64,000 nt of DNA from Methylophilus sp. 14 (GCF_015354345.1 NZ_JADKYS010000001.1:1-64000); one strand, 5' to 3'; counted from the first letter of the stretch, positions 51,715 through 61,211 are shown. Numbers and translations: made by a program. Notes: generated from the sequence alone by a model not told the origin.

Positions 51715-52010
51715 CTTGTTGCCTCTTTCCCTATACATATTTTATTGTTGCCAGGGCATATACAGCAAAAATGGTTCCCGTTTGAGTGGGTCGAATTGAA
51801 AAACAATGGCAAGAAAAATGCTTTTATTACAATATTAAGGCCCTAAATGCACTCAATGTGGCTTGAAAATCGCTTATGAATCGTTGAACTAACATTTAAA
51901 ACGCTATTTTTTCGCAGAATTGTTTTCTTCATGCTTTTTTTTAGTGCATCCAAAACCAAAAGAGTGCGTTTTTGGTGCCTGACTCTCCGTTTGCAAGTGC
52001 TCTCCCGCCT
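51715..52010. other. Intergenic region
   Basis: Nothing recognisable apart from an AT-rich stretch around 51800-51950, which may carry the promoter for the CheW gene and for the DUF2721 gene. No repeats, terminators or small genes with a good ribosome site. Confidence 0.4.
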
Positions 52011-52466
52011 ATGATTAATACCATGATTGAAATTCACAGTGTGTCTGAAGCCATCCGTGATGCGGTAGCGCCGGTGTTTTTATTAACCGGGATCGGCTCG
52101 ATTTTAGGGGTGCTGATTGGGCGATTGGGGCGCTCGATAGACCGAGCCCGTTTTTTGACCGATGCACCAGAAGAGAAGCGTGAACGCTTTAAAAATGAGC
52201 TGAGGATTATTGTGCGGCGCACAAAGTGGCTGCGGCGGGCCATTGCTGCGGCCACCTTTGCTGCCTTGTGTATTTGTGTCTCGATTGCCAGTATGTTTTT
52301 GTCGGTAGAGACCGGTTTACGGTTGCCGCACCTGGTGATGGTGTCATTTATTATTTCGATGGCCTCGCTGATTTTTGGCCTGTTATGCTTTTTGCGCGAG
52401 ATCGTGCTGGCGTCACGTGAAGTGATTGTGCCGTTTCAGCAGCGCGACAAGCCTGCCCAACCTTAA
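52011..52466 (+). CDS. DUF2721 membrane protein
   Basis: 151 residues from ATG 52011 (no good ribosome site; ATG 52023 or TTG 51972 are alternatives). DUF2721 pattern: AVAPVFLLTGIGSILGVLIG, then RLGRSIDRARFL and FKNELRIIVRRTKWLRRAI, with two C-terminal membrane helices and FLREIVLASREV. Integral inner membrane protein of unknown function. Its stop overlaps the convergent HPP-CBS gene by four bases. Confidence 0.8.
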   Translation: MINTMIEIHSVSEAIRDAVAPVFLLTGIGSILGVLIGRLGRSIDRARFLTDAPEEKRERFKNELRIIVRRTKWLRRAIAAATFAALCICVSIASMFLSVETGLRLPHLVMVSFIISMASLIFGLLCFLREIVLASREVIVPFQQRDKPAQP

Positions 52467-53605
52467 CGGTATAGCGCGCGAATCACGTCTGTTTGCGTCA
52501 GGATGCCGACCAGTTTGTTGGACTCATCGACCACCGGCAGCAATTGCAAATGATGGCTGGTCATGAGTGGGATGGTATGCATGAGATGCATGTGCTCGGT
52601 GATGGTGATCGCCGGGGTGGTCATGATCTGGCCGACCACTTCCGGTTTGTCGCTATGCGTGGTGGGGGACCAGCGGATCAGGCGTTTTAAGGCCGGTGCC
52701 ACTTCGCGGTAGCTTTCTGCCTTGGCGTGGCGCATAAAGTCAGACACGCTGAGCAGGCCTATCACCAATTGTGCCTTATTCACCACGGGAATGGCTGGTT
52801 CGGTTTGTTTGAGTATGGTTTGCCAGGCGGTTTCCAGTGGGTCGCCAAACTCAAGCATGGTTGAGACCGGGCGCATGATTTCCCTGCACTCAATGGCCTC
52901 CAGTTTGCGCCTGTAAGCAATCAGCTCGGTTTGTTCCAGCAAGCTTTGTAATTGTTCTGGGTGGATATCCAGCACCTCATGAAACTGCCCGAGCGCAGTC
53001 TGTAAGTCTTCTGTTTTAAACCCAAACTGGTAGTGCATATGGGTAGGCGAATTGGGCGCGTGCTCGTGATGTGCGGCAGGATAGCGATAGCCGGTCAGCG
53101 TATGGTACAGCCAGGCCGTGAGTACCAGTAACAGGCTGTTTGCCAACACTGGCCACCAGACAAAACTGTAGCCCAGGCTGTGAATGGCTTCGCCACCTAA
53201 CACGGCAGTGAGAGCGACCGCACCACTGGGTGGGTGCAGGCAGCGTAGCGCGAACATGAGTGCAATGGCACCCAGCATGGCCAGCGCCGCGGCAAACACC
53301 AGTTGTTGCGGTAATAGCTGTGCGAAAAACACGCCTGCCAGTGCCGCCAGGGTGTTGCCCGCTAAAATGGCCCAAGGTTGTGCCAGCGGGCTGGACGGCA
53401 GGCAAAACAGGATCACCGCTGATGCACCCATGGGCGCAATTAAAAAAACCGCACTATGCCAGTCCCCTGGCACCACACTCAGGGCAATCAGCCCGGTACA
53501 CAAAATCCCTAATCCGGCACCGATAGCCGCCCGCGCATAGTCGCGCAAAGTGCCTGTCATTCGGCGGGGCCAATAGGGCTTTAAAAAAGACGGTAACTCT
53601 GTCAT
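52463..53605 (-). CDS. HPP-family membrane protein with CBS domain pair
   Basis: About 380 residues. The HPP membrane domain (about 20-175) includes FLIAPMGASAVILFCLPSSP and LRCLHPPSGAVALTAVLGG, the HPP signature. A C-terminal CBS pair (about 235-380) is present (REIMRPVSTMLEFGDPLETA; GQIMTTPAITITEHMHL; DVIRALYR). HPP proteins are linked to nitrite uptake in chloroplasts; CBS pairs bind adenylates. ATG 53605 or 53623. A convergent overlap with DUF2721. Confidence 0.88.
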   Translation of the reverse strand: MTELPSFLKPYWPRRMTGTLRDYARAAIGAGLGILCTGLIALSVVPGDWHSAVFLIAPMGASAVILFCLPSSPLAQPWAILAGNTLAALAGVFFAQLLPQQLVFAAALAMLGAIALMFALRCLHPPSGAVALTAVLGGEAIHSLGYSFVWWPVLANSLLLVLTAWLYHTLTGYRYPAAHHEHAPNSPTHMHYQFGFKTEDLQTALGQFHEVLDIHPEQLQSLLEQTELIAYRRKLEAIECREIMRPVSTMLEFGDPLETAWQTILKQTEPAIPVVNKAQLVIGLLSVSDFMRHAKAESYREVAPALKRLIRWSPTTHSDKPEVVGQIMTTPAITITEHMHLMHTIPLMTSHHLQLLPVVDESNKLVGILTQTDVIRALYR

Positions 53606-53830
53606 TGCCTGGTCAAAAAACAAAGAGTGTGAAGTGTATCACGATCAATGCACTTTCCATTTTCTACCGCTGCACGGTCTGTACCGTGAGCGCCAGTGAG
53701 CCTGATAGATAGTGCGCCTGATACATCAAGATACAAAAACAGTGAAACTTCGGCACATTTTTACTGCTCATATGCGCAGAGGTTCTTTGAATGAAGTGCC
53801 AATATTAAAAAAGCAAGAAAGGATGTTGTG

Positions 53831-55291
53831 ATGCAATCGTTTTTACAATCAAGACTCACGCATTGGGTGACTGTACCGTTAGCCGTGGCCGCTTTGTTCG
53901 GCGCAGGCTATTTCATCAAGGGCAATACGCTGGTGAACCATGCGCAGGCCACTGCGCCGGTCTCGGCAAAAGCCATGACGGCGCCGAGTGCGTATATTAC
54001 CTTGCCTAACTTTGCCAGCATCGCGTCTAGCCAAGGTGCTGCGGTGGTCAATATCAGCGTCACCGGCACGGTGAAAACGGCAGGTATCCCGGGCGTGGAC
54101 CCTAATGATCCGATGTTTGAATTGTTCCGCCGTTTTCAACCCAACCTGCCGCAAACTGAAACGCCCATGAACGGCCTGGGTTCAGGTTTTATCGTCAAGT
54201 CTGATGGTGTGATCCTGACCAATGCGCACGTGGTCGACAAGGCAGATGTGGTCACCGTGAAGTTGTCTGATAAACGTGAGTTCCAGGCCAAGGTGATTGG
54301 TGTGGATAAACTGACCGATGTGGCGGTACTCAAAATTGAAGCCAAAGATTTACCGACTGTGCATATCGGCAGCACCAAAAACAGCAATGTCGGCGACTGG
54401 GTGGTGGCCATTGGCTCACCATTCGGTTTTGATAACACGGTGACCGCAGGCATTATTTCAGCCAAATCGCGTGCCTTGCCAGACGAAGGCTATGTGCCTT
54501 TCCTGCAAACTGACGTGGCGATTAACCCTGGTAACTCGGGCGGGCCACTGTTTAACCTGAATGGCGAAGTGATTGGTATCAACTCGCAGATCTATAGCCG
54601 TAGCGGCGGTTACCAGGGGCTGTCATTCGCTATCCCGATTGATGTCGCCATGGGCATTGAGCAGCAATTGCTGGAAAAAGGCAAAGTCAGTCGTGGCCGT
54701 TTGGGCATTGGCGTGCAGTCGATCAACCAGGACCTGGCGAGCTCGTTTGGTTTGCAGTCGCCGAGCGGTGCGCTGGTGAGTAATATTGAGAAAAATGGCC
54801 CGGCCGACAAAGCAGGCCTGGAACCTGGTGATGTGATTGTCAAATTCAATGGACAAAGCATAGACCGCTCCAGCGATTTGCCACCGATGGTGGCCAGTGT
54901 CAAACCGGGTAGCACCGTCAGCATGGAGGTCTGGCGTAACAAGCAGTTGAAGAAACTGTCTGTGCGCATTGATGAAATGCAAACGGCTCAAGCCGGTCCG
55001 GCGGTCGTGCCAGACAGCCAGCAATCCAAACTGGGCGTCAGCGTGCGTCCGCTAACGTCGCAGGAGCTGGCGCAAACGCAGCTCAAGCAAGGCTTGCTGG
55101 TCGAAGAAGTGGCTAAAGGGCCAGCGGCCACCGCAGGCATACAACCAGGAGATGTGATCCTGGCGGTGAATGGCGACCAGGTGAAGAATGTGGGCCAGTT
55201 GCACGACAAGCTGTCGCAAAACGGCAAGAACGTGGCCTTGCTGGTGATGCGTGGTGAAAGCAAGATTTATGTGCCGGTCAAAATCAGTTAA
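53831..55291 (+). CDS. DegP/HtrA-type (Do) periplasmic serine endoprotease
   Basis: 486 residues from ATG 53831 (AAGGATG upstream; GTG 53828 is in frame). An uncleaved or signal-anchored N-terminal helix (WVTVPLAVAALFGAGYFI). Triad: histidine in LTNAHVVDKADVV, aspartate in KLTDVAVLKIEAK and serine in INPGNSGGPLFNLNGEVIGI. Two PDZ domains follow (GRLGIGVQSINQDLASSFGL onward; KLGVSVRPLTSQELAQTQL onward). Degrades or refolds damaged envelope proteins. Its terminator follows immediately. Confidence 0.95.
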   Translation: MQSFLQSRLTHWVTVPLAVAALFGAGYFIKGNTLVNHAQATAPVSAKAMTAPSAYITLPNFASIASSQGAAVVNISVTGTVKTAGIPGVDPNDPMFELFRRFQPNLPQTETPMNGLGSGFIVKSDGVILTNAHVVDKADVVTVKLSDKREFQAKVIGVDKLTDVAVLKIEAKDLPTVHIGSTKNSNVGDWVVAIGSPFGFDNTVTAGIISAKSRALPDEGYVPFLQTDVAINPGNSGGPLFNLNGEVIGINSQIYSRSGGYQGLSFAIPIDVAMGIEQQLLEKGKVSRGRLGIGVQSINQDLASSFGLQSPSGALVSNIEKNGPADKAGLEPGDVIVKFNGQSIDRSSDLPPMVASVKPGSTVSMEVWRNKQLKKLSVRIDEMQTAQAGPAVVPDSQQSKLGVSVRPLTSQELAQTQLKQGLLVEEVAKGPAATAGIQPGDVILAVNGDQVKNVGQLHDKLSQNGKNVALLVMRGESKIYVPVKIS

Positions 55292-55316
55292 TTTTTGCGT
55301 GTGATCCTTCGAGCTT

Positions 55317-55340
55317 GCCCCGCTTAGGCGGGGCTTTTTT
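55317..55340 (+). terminator. Rho-independent terminator of the HtrA gene
   Basis: GCCCCGC-TTAG-GCGGGGC followed by six T residues, 26 bases after the stop codon. Confidence 0.97.
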
Positions 55341-55416
55341 GTGTGCTGGGTAAATTCAGGCCAGACACTGCATAATTCTGCTACGCTTTCGTTTTCGCTC
55401 GTTAAAATAATAAACT

Positions 55417-56463
55417 ATGCAAACCTTTCATATTGAGCCTACTCATGACGCGCTGTTGCAAACTGCGCTGGTGAGTCAGATTAATCAAAAGACCAAACCA
55501 CTTGGCGCATTAGGCCGTCTGGAAACTCTGGCTATGCAATTAGGCATGGTGCAGCAGACCGAGCGTCCTGTGTTGCAGCAGCCGACCATGCTGGTATTTG
55601 CCGGCGATCATGGCATTGTGGAAGAAGGGGTGAGCCCTTATCCGCAGGCAGTCACCGCGCAAATGGTGCTGAATTTTCTCAATGGTGGCGCAGCGATTAA
55701 TGTGTTCGCACGCCAGCATGGTTTTGATTTGCATGTGGTGGATAGCGGCGTGAATGCCGTGTTTCAGCCGCATCCGCTGCTGATAGATGCCAAAATTGGT
55801 ATGGGCACGGAGAATTTCCGGCATCACCCTGCCATGACGGCTGACCAATGTACGCAAGCCATTACGCGTGGTGCGCAAATTGCGCGTAATGCGATTGCGC
55901 AGGGCTGTAACGTCATGGCGTTGGGGGAGATGGGCATAGGCAATACGTCTAGTGCCAGTTGCCTCATGAGTGTGCTGTGTGACTTGCCTATGCATCAGTG
56001 CGTGGGGCGTGGCACCGGTTTGAGTGACAAAGGCTTGCAGCACAAGCTCTCTGTGCTGACCTCAGCCTTGCAGATGCATCATGTTGCGGCTGACGAACCG
56101 TTGCAGGCGTTGGCGGCATTTGGCGGTTTTGAAATTGCCATGATGGTAGGTGCATTGCTGGCTGCCGCAGAGGCCAGGACAACCTTGCTGATTGATGGCT
56201 TTATTGCGACCTCTGCCTTGCTGGTGGCTGCCAAACTGTATCCGCAAGTGATTGATTATTGTGTATTTGCCCATTGCTCTGATGAAAGCGGGCATAGCAT
56301 GATGTTGTCTCACCTCAAGGCACAGCCTTTGCTACATCTGTCCCTGCGTTTGGGGGAGGGCACTGGTGCGGTGCTGGCGTATCCCTTGTTGCAGTCAGCC
56401 GTGGCTTTCCTCAATGAAATGGCCAGTTTTGAAAGTGCTGGCGTGAGTGGGCAGTTGCAGTGA
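55417..56463 (+). CDS. cobT: Nicotinate-nucleotide:dimethylbenzimidazole phosphoribosyltransferase
   Basis: 348 residues. Family motifs: KTKPLGALGRLETLAMQLG, LVFAGDHGIVEEGVSPYPQA, VMALGEMGIGNTSSASCL and, near the C-terminus, SLRLGEGTGAVLAYPLLQSA with the catalytic glutamate. It makes α-ribazole phosphate for the lower ligand of cobalamin. First gene of cobT-cobS-cobC; its stop overlaps the next GTG. No cobalamin-riboswitch signature was visible in the 76 bases between terminator and ATG. Confidence 0.95.
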   Translation: MQTFHIEPTHDALLQTALVSQINQKTKPLGALGRLETLAMQLGMVQQTERPVLQQPTMLVFAGDHGIVEEGVSPYPQAVTAQMVLNFLNGGAAINVFARQHGFDLHVVDSGVNAVFQPHPLLIDAKIGMGTENFRHHPAMTADQCTQAITRGAQIARNAIAQGCNVMALGEMGIGNTSSASCLMSVLCDLPMHQCVGRGTGLSDKGLQHKLSVLTSALQMHHVAADEPLQALAAFGGFEIAMMVGALLAAAEARTTLLIDGFIATSALLVAAKLYPQVIDYCVFAHCSDESGHSMMLSHLKAQPLLHLSLRLGEGTGAVLAYPLLQSAVAFLNEMASFESAGVSGQLQ

Positions 56464-57266
56464 GGCTGGCTGTAGTGAAACTGCAATGGCGCTATTTCGT
56501 GTTGGCGGTCGGTTTTTTCACGCGACTACCGGTGCCTGCGGTGGTAGATTTTCAAGAGTCAGACCTCAATCACGCTGCCAGATATTTTCCGCTGGTCGGG
56601 TTGTTGATTGGCCTGTTGGCTGCCATCGTCTGGTGGCTGGCCAGTTGCGTTTTTCCACCGGCCTTGGCCGTGTTATGCAGCATGGCGGTGACCATTTACC
56701 TGACTGGTGCATTTCATGAAGATGGCCTGGCGGATAGCGCTGATGGTCTCGGTGGTGGCATGGACCGCGCGCGCAAGCTAGAAATCATGCAGGATTCGCG
56801 TCTTGGCAGTTACGGCGCGATTGCGCTGGTCGGCGTGTTGCTGTTCAAGTTTCAGGCTTTATCTGCGCTCACGCCTGCCATCTTGCCGTTTGCACTCATC
56901 TCCGCGCATGCCCTTAGCCGACTGGCGGCGGTGTATATCATGGCGAGTGCTAGCTATGTGCGTTTTGCCGGTAAGTCCAAACCCCTGGCGACTACACTTT
57001 CAAAGCAGGATATCTGGTGTGCCAGTGCCTTTGGCCTGGTGTGCTGGCTAGGCTTTTGCCTGATGCTGGGCGTGAATCATTCTGCGCTGAGTACGATACG
57101 CTTTGCCCTGATTACAGGGTTGCCTGTGCTCGCCATCTGGTGGTGGTGGCGTCGCCTGATTCTGCGCCATTTGCAGGGCTACACGGGCGACACTTTGGGC
57201 GCGACACAACAATTGACTGAGCTGGCCTTTTACTTGGGGTTATTGGCCTGGGAACATTTAGCATGA
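56460..57266 (+). CDS. cobS: Adenosylcobinamide-GDP ribazoletransferase (cobalamin synthase)
   Basis: 268 residues from a GTG that overlaps the cobT stop (GTGA). Integral membrane protein. Motifs: FFTRLPVPAVVDFQESDLNH, FHEDGLADSADGLGGGMDRA (the metal-binding aspartates), MQDSRLGSYGAIALVGVLL and TGDTLGATQQLTELAF. Joins the nucleotide loop to adenosylcobinamide-GDP. Its own stop overlaps the start of cobC by four bases. Confidence 0.95.
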   Translation: MRLAVVKLQWRYFVLAVGFFTRLPVPAVVDFQESDLNHAARYFPLVGLLIGLLAAIVWWLASCVFPPALAVLCSMAVTIYLTGAFHEDGLADSADGLGGGMDRARKLEIMQDSRLGSYGAIALVGVLLFKFQALSALTPAILPFALISAHALSRLAAVYIMASASYVRFAGKSKPLATTLSKQDIWCASAFGLVCWLGFCLMLGVNHSALSTIRFALITGLPVLAIWWWWRRLILRHLQGYTGDTLGATQQLTELAFYLGLLAWEHLA

Positions 57267-57829
57267 AACTGACCTTAGTCCGCCATACCAGTTTGCAAGT
57301 CGCCGAGGGCATTTGCTATGGTCAGAGTGATATTGATGTCTCGGTTAACTTTGCCAGTGAGTTATCACAACTCAAGCAGAAGCTGATTCACGAACAAATT
57401 GATGCGGTCTATGCCAGTCCGCTGCAACGCTGCAGCAAGCTGGCGCATGCCTTGGGTTTCGACGGCATCACGCATGACGAGCGCCTGAAAGAGTTGCATT
57501 TTGGCGATTGGGAAATGCAGTCTTGGAACGATATTCCACGTGAGTTGTTTGATGTGTGGGCACAGAACTACGCCGAGCTGGCGCCACCCAATGGTGAAAC
57601 GTTTGCCGGGTTGCAGCAGCGCGGTGTGGACTTTTTGCAGGAAGTGCAGGCGCGCCATGCAGGTCAGCATGTGTTGGTGGTCACGCATGGCGGCATGATA
57701 CGCGCCCTCATCGCGCATGTGCTCAATATGCAGCTCAAAGGCCTGTTCCGCTTTCACGTCGATTACGCCAGCCTGACGCGGTTGGATCTGTCGGGCGCGA
57801 TTCCCAAAATTGAGTTTGTGAACCGCTAA
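57263..57829 (+). CDS. cobC: α-Ribazole phosphatase (histidine phosphatase family)
   Basis: 188 residues. The phosphatase motif is LVRHTSLQVAEGICYGQSDI (RHx with the catalytic histidine), then YASPLQRCSKLAHAL, ELHFGDWEMQSW and VVTHGGMIRAL with the second histidine. It removes the 5' phosphate in the last steps of nucleotide-loop assembly. Third and last gene of the unit; the stop overlaps the convergent MocR gene by four bases. Confidence 0.9.
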   Translation: MKLTLVRHTSLQVAEGICYGQSDIDVSVNFASELSQLKQKLIHEQIDAVYASPLQRCSKLAHALGFDGITHDERLKELHFGDWEMQSWNDIPRELFDVWAQNYAELAPPNGETFAGLQQRGVDFLQEVQARHAGQHVLVVTHGGMIRALIAHVLNMQLKGLFRFHVDYASLTRLDLSGAIPKIEFVNR

Positions 57830-59235
57830 GCTTTTCTCAATAATTCAAATACCTTGTCATGCTCACAATGCGCCACGTTAAAACGTAGCCACGACGACGG
57901 CTGCTGGTAAGGCCGGAACAAGTTGCCTGGCGCCAGCATGATGTTCTGTCTGGATGCTTCGCTGGCCACCTCCGCAGCATTTTTGTCGTTGGCCAGTTTG
58001 GCCCACACAAACATGCCACCGGCAGGCTCGGCATGAATGCTCAAACCACATTCCTCCAGGGCACGTATTACCTGCGTTCTTTTCAGTTCCAGCCGGTTAC
58101 GCACTTTCTCCATATGCTTGCGGTACCGGCCTTCGACCAGAATTTGATACATCACGCGCTGGTTGATTTCTGAGCTAGTGAGGCCGGTGAGCAGTTTGAG
58201 GTCGAGCAAGCGGCTGGCCAGTTCGGCTTGGCAAGCGATAAAACCCACGCGCAAGCTGGCCGAAATGGTTTTGGAGTAGCTGCTGACGTAAATCACGCGG
58301 TTGAGTTGATCCAGTGCCGCCAGGCGCGGCGCATTTTGCGGATGAAAGTCGCCGTAAATATCGTCTTCCACAATATATAAACCGTATTTTTCTGCTAGTT
58401 GTAATATCTGGTGCGCCACCGCCAGGCTGGTGCTGGTGCCAGTAGGGTTATGCAATACGGTGTTGGTGAAAAACAGTTTGGGTCTGTGTTCTTGTAGGAG
58501 CTGCTGCAAGGCGCTGACGTCCGGGCCATTCAACAGTCGTGGCACCCCCATAATGCGTGCGCCCATGGATTTTAAAAATCCAAACAAAGTGTAGTAGCCA
58601 GGGTCGTCTACCAATACCACATCACCAGGTTTGATGAACAGCCGTGCGACTAAATCGAGGCCATGTGAAGCGCCATTGGTCATCAGGATGTGTTGCGCCT
58701 CTGCATGGATGCCAATGTCGGCCAGGTTCTTTTGTGCCAATTGTTGCCGTAATGGTAAGTACCCACTCACATCGCCATAACCGGTTAAAAAATACCCCGA
58801 TTTTCGTGACAACTCATTCAGGCTTTTTTGAATGACTTTTTCATCCAGCCAGTCTTTGGGTAACCAGCCACAGCCAGGCCGGATGGCATCTGGCACGTCC
58901 CTGAAAGTGTTATGCAGCAGCCATAACACATCGTCAGCCCTATCCAGGTAAGAGGTGCTTGCAACGCTTTCTTCAGGCTTGTTGAGCGGCGCCACATAAA
59001 AGCCTGAGCCGCGCCGTGACAGCAGATAACCCAGCGCTACCAGGCGGTCATAGGCGTCGACCACCGTAAAGCGACTGATGCCATGTTGCAATGCAAAGTC
59101 TCGGATGGAAGGCAGGCGCGTGCCTGTACGCAACACGCGTTGCTCCACCAGTTGTTTGATGCCAATGACAACTTGCTCGACCAGCGGTACCGGGTCTTGC
59201 AGGTTGATGGTAATGAGTGATTGCGTGACTGGCAT
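57826..59235 (-). CDS. MocR-family regulator (GntR HTH plus aminotransferase-like domain)
   Basis: 469 residues from ATG 59235. The winged helix (about 15-80) reads TRLPSIRDFALQHGISRFTV then VDAYDRLVALGYLLSRRGSG. The PLP domain (about 110-465) has HNPTGTSTSLAVAH, VEDDIYGDFHPQNAP and SSYSKTISASLRVGF with the lysine. It is probably a repressor or activator of the divergent unit at 59341. Two TGTACATG direct repeats lie between. Unrelated in sequence context to the cobalamin genes on both sides. Confidence 0.9.
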   Translation of the reverse strand: MPVTQSLITINLQDPVPLVEQVVIGIKQLVEQRVLRTGTRLPSIRDFALQHGISRFTVVDAYDRLVALGYLLSRRGSGFYVAPLNKPEESVASTSYLDRADDVLWLLHNTFRDVPDAIRPGCGWLPKDWLDEKVIQKSLNELSRKSGYFLTGYGDVSGYLPLRQQLAQKNLADIGIHAEAQHILMTNGASHGLDLVARLFIKPGDVVLVDDPGYYTLFGFLKSMGARIMGVPRLLNGPDVSALQQLLQEHRPKLFFTNTVLHNPTGTSTSLAVAHQILQLAEKYGLYIVEDDIYGDFHPQNAPRLAALDQLNRVIYVSSYSKTISASLRVGFIACQAELASRLLDLKLLTGLTSSEINQRVMYQILVEGRYRKHMEKVRNRLELKRTQVIRALEECGLSIHAEPAGGMFVWAKLANDKNAAEVASEASRQNIMLAPGNLFRPYQQPSSWLRFNVAHCEHDKVFELLRKA

Positions 59236-59246
59236 GGTATATGGAC

Positions 59247-59295
59247 CTGTACAGTGCTTTATATTGATATGTAAATTGTACATGTAGTGTACATG
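59247..59295. promoter_or_regulatory. Repeated TGTACATG sites between MocR gene and secreted protein
   Basis: TGTACATG occurs at 59277-59284 and 59288-59295 as direct repeats 11 bases apart (one helical turn), and the palindrome CTGTACAG lies at 59247-59254. MocR regulators of the GntR type often bind such direct repeats in the divergent spacer. The position before ATG 59235 and ATG 59341 fits autoregulation with control of the second unit. Confidence 0.6.
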
Positions 59296-59340
59296 TGTGG
59301 GGCGATAGTATGTGGTTTATATTTTCAGGATAAACCTTCG

Positions 59341-59589
59341 ATGAAATCCTCGCTTGCGCTCTTCATGTTGGCATTGATGACTTTGCCACTGTTGCTAAAC
59401 GGTCAACATCATCCAGTGCGTGATGCACGTATGGACGCTGCCAATCAACCGGTATGCCTGAGTAATCTACATGGCATGGAGGCGTGTGATGCCGCGGTAA
59501 TCTCACCGCAAACCATGCAGCCTGCCAGGCAAAAAACCATGGTGCTGGTGAGAGGGCAGTTGCTGCCACTCCAGCCGGACCATCACTAA
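59341..59589 (+). CDS. Small secreted protein, unknown function
   Basis: 82 residues from ATG 59341. Clean signal peptide (KSSLALFMLALMTLPLLLNG), then a mature ~60-residue chain with two cysteines (PVCLSNLHGMEACDAAV) that could form a disulfide. Divergent from the MocR gene, and 16 bases before paiB, so probably in the same transcript. No family recognised. Confidence 0.6.
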   Translation: MKSSLALFMLALMTLPLLLNGQHHPVRDARMDAANQPVCLSNLHGMEACDAAVISPQTMQPARQKTMVLVRGQLLPLQPDHH

Positions 59590-59605
59590 ATACCGCAATC
59601 TTCTC

Positions 59606-60238
59606 ATGTATACCCCCAAACATTTTTCTGCCCCCAGTGAGGCGGCGCTACACGAACTGATACGGGCATATCCATTTGCCACCTTGATCATGACCACAGG
59701 CAGTGGTCTGGAGGTGAATCATTTGCCGCTGTATTTAGAGGATCAGGGTGTGTTGAGCGGCCACCTGGCGCGTGCAAACCCCTTATGGCAAGCCGTGCCG
59801 GTTGAGCAACCGGTGATGGCGATTTTTCATGGGCCGCATACCTATGTAACGTCGTCGTGGTACGCCACCAAAGCCCAAACAGGCAGGGTAGTGCCGACCT
59901 GGAATTATGTGGTGGCGCATGTGCGTGGCACGTTGCGGGTGATCGAGGATGCCCACTGGTTGCGCGCCCACCTGGCAGCGCTGACGGCGCAACAGGAAGC
60001 GGCATTTGAGCCACCTTGGCAACTGGAAGATTCGCCCGCAGACTTTATAAATCAACTCATGCAGGCAGTGGTGGGCATTGAAATTGAAGTCACGCAACTG
60101 ACCGGCAAGTGGAAGGTAAGCCAGAATCAGCCGCTGGAGAATCAACTGGGTGTATTACAGGGGTTGGGTGCGAGTGAGGCCGCGCATGGCCAAGCCATGG
60201 CTGAGATTGTCCGGGCAGTCAACCACTTATCGACTTAG
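59606..60238 (+). CDS. PaiB-family FMN-binding protein
   Basis: 210 residues. PaiB motifs: MYTPKHFSAPSEAALHELIR, NHLPLYLEDQGVLSGHLARA, FHGPHTYVTSSWYATK and VPTWNYVVAHVRGTL, a split-barrel FMN-binding fold. In Bacillus, paiB affects sporulation and protease control; here the family name only is supported. It is probably regulated by the divergent MocR protein. Its 3' end overlaps the convergent cobD gene by 20 bases. Confidence 0.85.
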   Translation: MYTPKHFSAPSEAALHELIRAYPFATLIMTTGSGLEVNHLPLYLEDQGVLSGHLARANPLWQAVPVEQPVMAIFHGPHTYVTSSWYATKAQTGRVVPTWNYVVAHVRGTLRVIEDAHWLRAHLAALTAQQEAAFEPPWQLEDSPADFINQLMQAVVGIEIEVTQLTGKWKVSQNQPLENQLGVLQGLGASEAAHGQAMAEIVRAVNHLST

Positions 60239-61211
60239 AGGCTTTGTCTAGCGCTTGTGCTAGTCGTGACCAGGCGGTGGGTGGCGGTAACCCAAATCGC
60301 AGTGCTTGCGGCGCTGCAAAATAACGCGTCCATACGCCTTGCTCGGCCAAGGCCTGCTGCAACGTATGGCTGGCAGGGTGCGGCACATATTGGAATAAAT
60401 CTGTGCCACCTGTCGGAGTCAGTCCATGCTGGCTAAGTAGTTGTGCTAACTGTGCTGATTGTGTCGGCAGATGTTTGCGCATCTGCTGTTGCCAGTCGTG
60501 GTCAGCCAGTGCATGACCGGCGATAAATTGACTGGGGCCAGTGATGGTCCATGGACCGAGCAATGATTCCACTTGCGTCAATGCTTCTGGCTCGCCAAGC
60601 AGAAAGCCCACCCGTAGCCCGGCTAGGCCAAAAAACTTGCCCAGCGACCGTAACACCCATAACCCTGCTTGCCCGCTATGGCTGGCGAGGCTATGTTGCG
60701 GTGTGGTGTCCATAAACGCTTCGTCTACCACCAGCCAGCCGCCGCGTGCGGCCAGTTGGGTATGCCAGTCCAACAGCGTGTCGGTTGGGTATAAGTACCC
60801 GGTGGGGTTGTTGGGGTTACATACCAGCAATACGTCCATATCCTGCAACAGATGGTCATCTGGCATCTGGTCAAAAAATTGCACCTGATGCCCGGCACGT
60901 TGCCAGGCATGCGCGTGTTCTTGATACATGGTACGTGGCATGGCGACACGGCATGGCGCGCGTAAGGTGGGCAATGCTTGTAGGGCTGCCTGTGAGCCTG
61001 CGCAGGCCAGCAGATGTGCGCAACCATAATAAGCACGAGCTGCAGCCTGTAGCGCATCTGGCGCGGGGGGCAAGCGTTGAAACAGCGCGGGTGCTAATGC
61101 TGGAATCGGGTAGTGCTGAGGATGAATTCCGGTAGAGATATCCAGCCAGTCTGCCAATGGCCTGCCGTATTGTTGCGCGGCCTGCTGCAGGTTACCGCCA
61201 TGCTCAAGCAT
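60219..61211 (-). CDS. cobD: Threonine-phosphate decarboxylase
   Basis: 330 residues from ATG 61211, within the end of cbiB (overlap eight bases). Aminotransferase fold: GGNLQQAAQQYGRPLADWLD, LLVCNPNNPTGYLYPTD, VVDEAFMDTTPQHSL and RSLGKFFGLAGLRVGFLLG with the PLP lysine. It makes (R)-1-amino-2-propanol phosphate for the linker of cobalamin. Sits with CbiB, which uses its product. The convergent PaiB gene overlaps its end by 20 bases. Confidence 0.9.
   Translation of the reverse strand: MLEHGGNLQQAAQQYGRPLADWLDISTGIHPQHYPIPALAPALFQRLPPAPDALQAAARAYYGCAHLLACAGSQAALQALPTLRAPCRVAMPRTMYQEHAHAWQRAGHQVQFFDQMPDDHLLQDMDVLLVCNPNNPTGYLYPTDTLLDWHTQLAARGGWLVVDEAFMDTTPQHSLASHSGQAGLWVLRSLGKFFGLAGLRVGFLLGEPEALTQVESLLGPWTITGPSQFIAGHALADHDWQQQMRKHLPTQSAQLAQLLSQHGLTPTGGTDLFQYVPHPASHTLQQALAEQGVWTRYFAAPQALRFGLPPPTAWSRLAQALDKASKSISG

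Noticed and set aside
55341-55416. Cobalamin riboswitch upstream of cobT
   Set aside because: The gap is only 76 bases after a terminator and has no GCCACTG-type B12 box. None was found upstream of cobQ or cbiB either.
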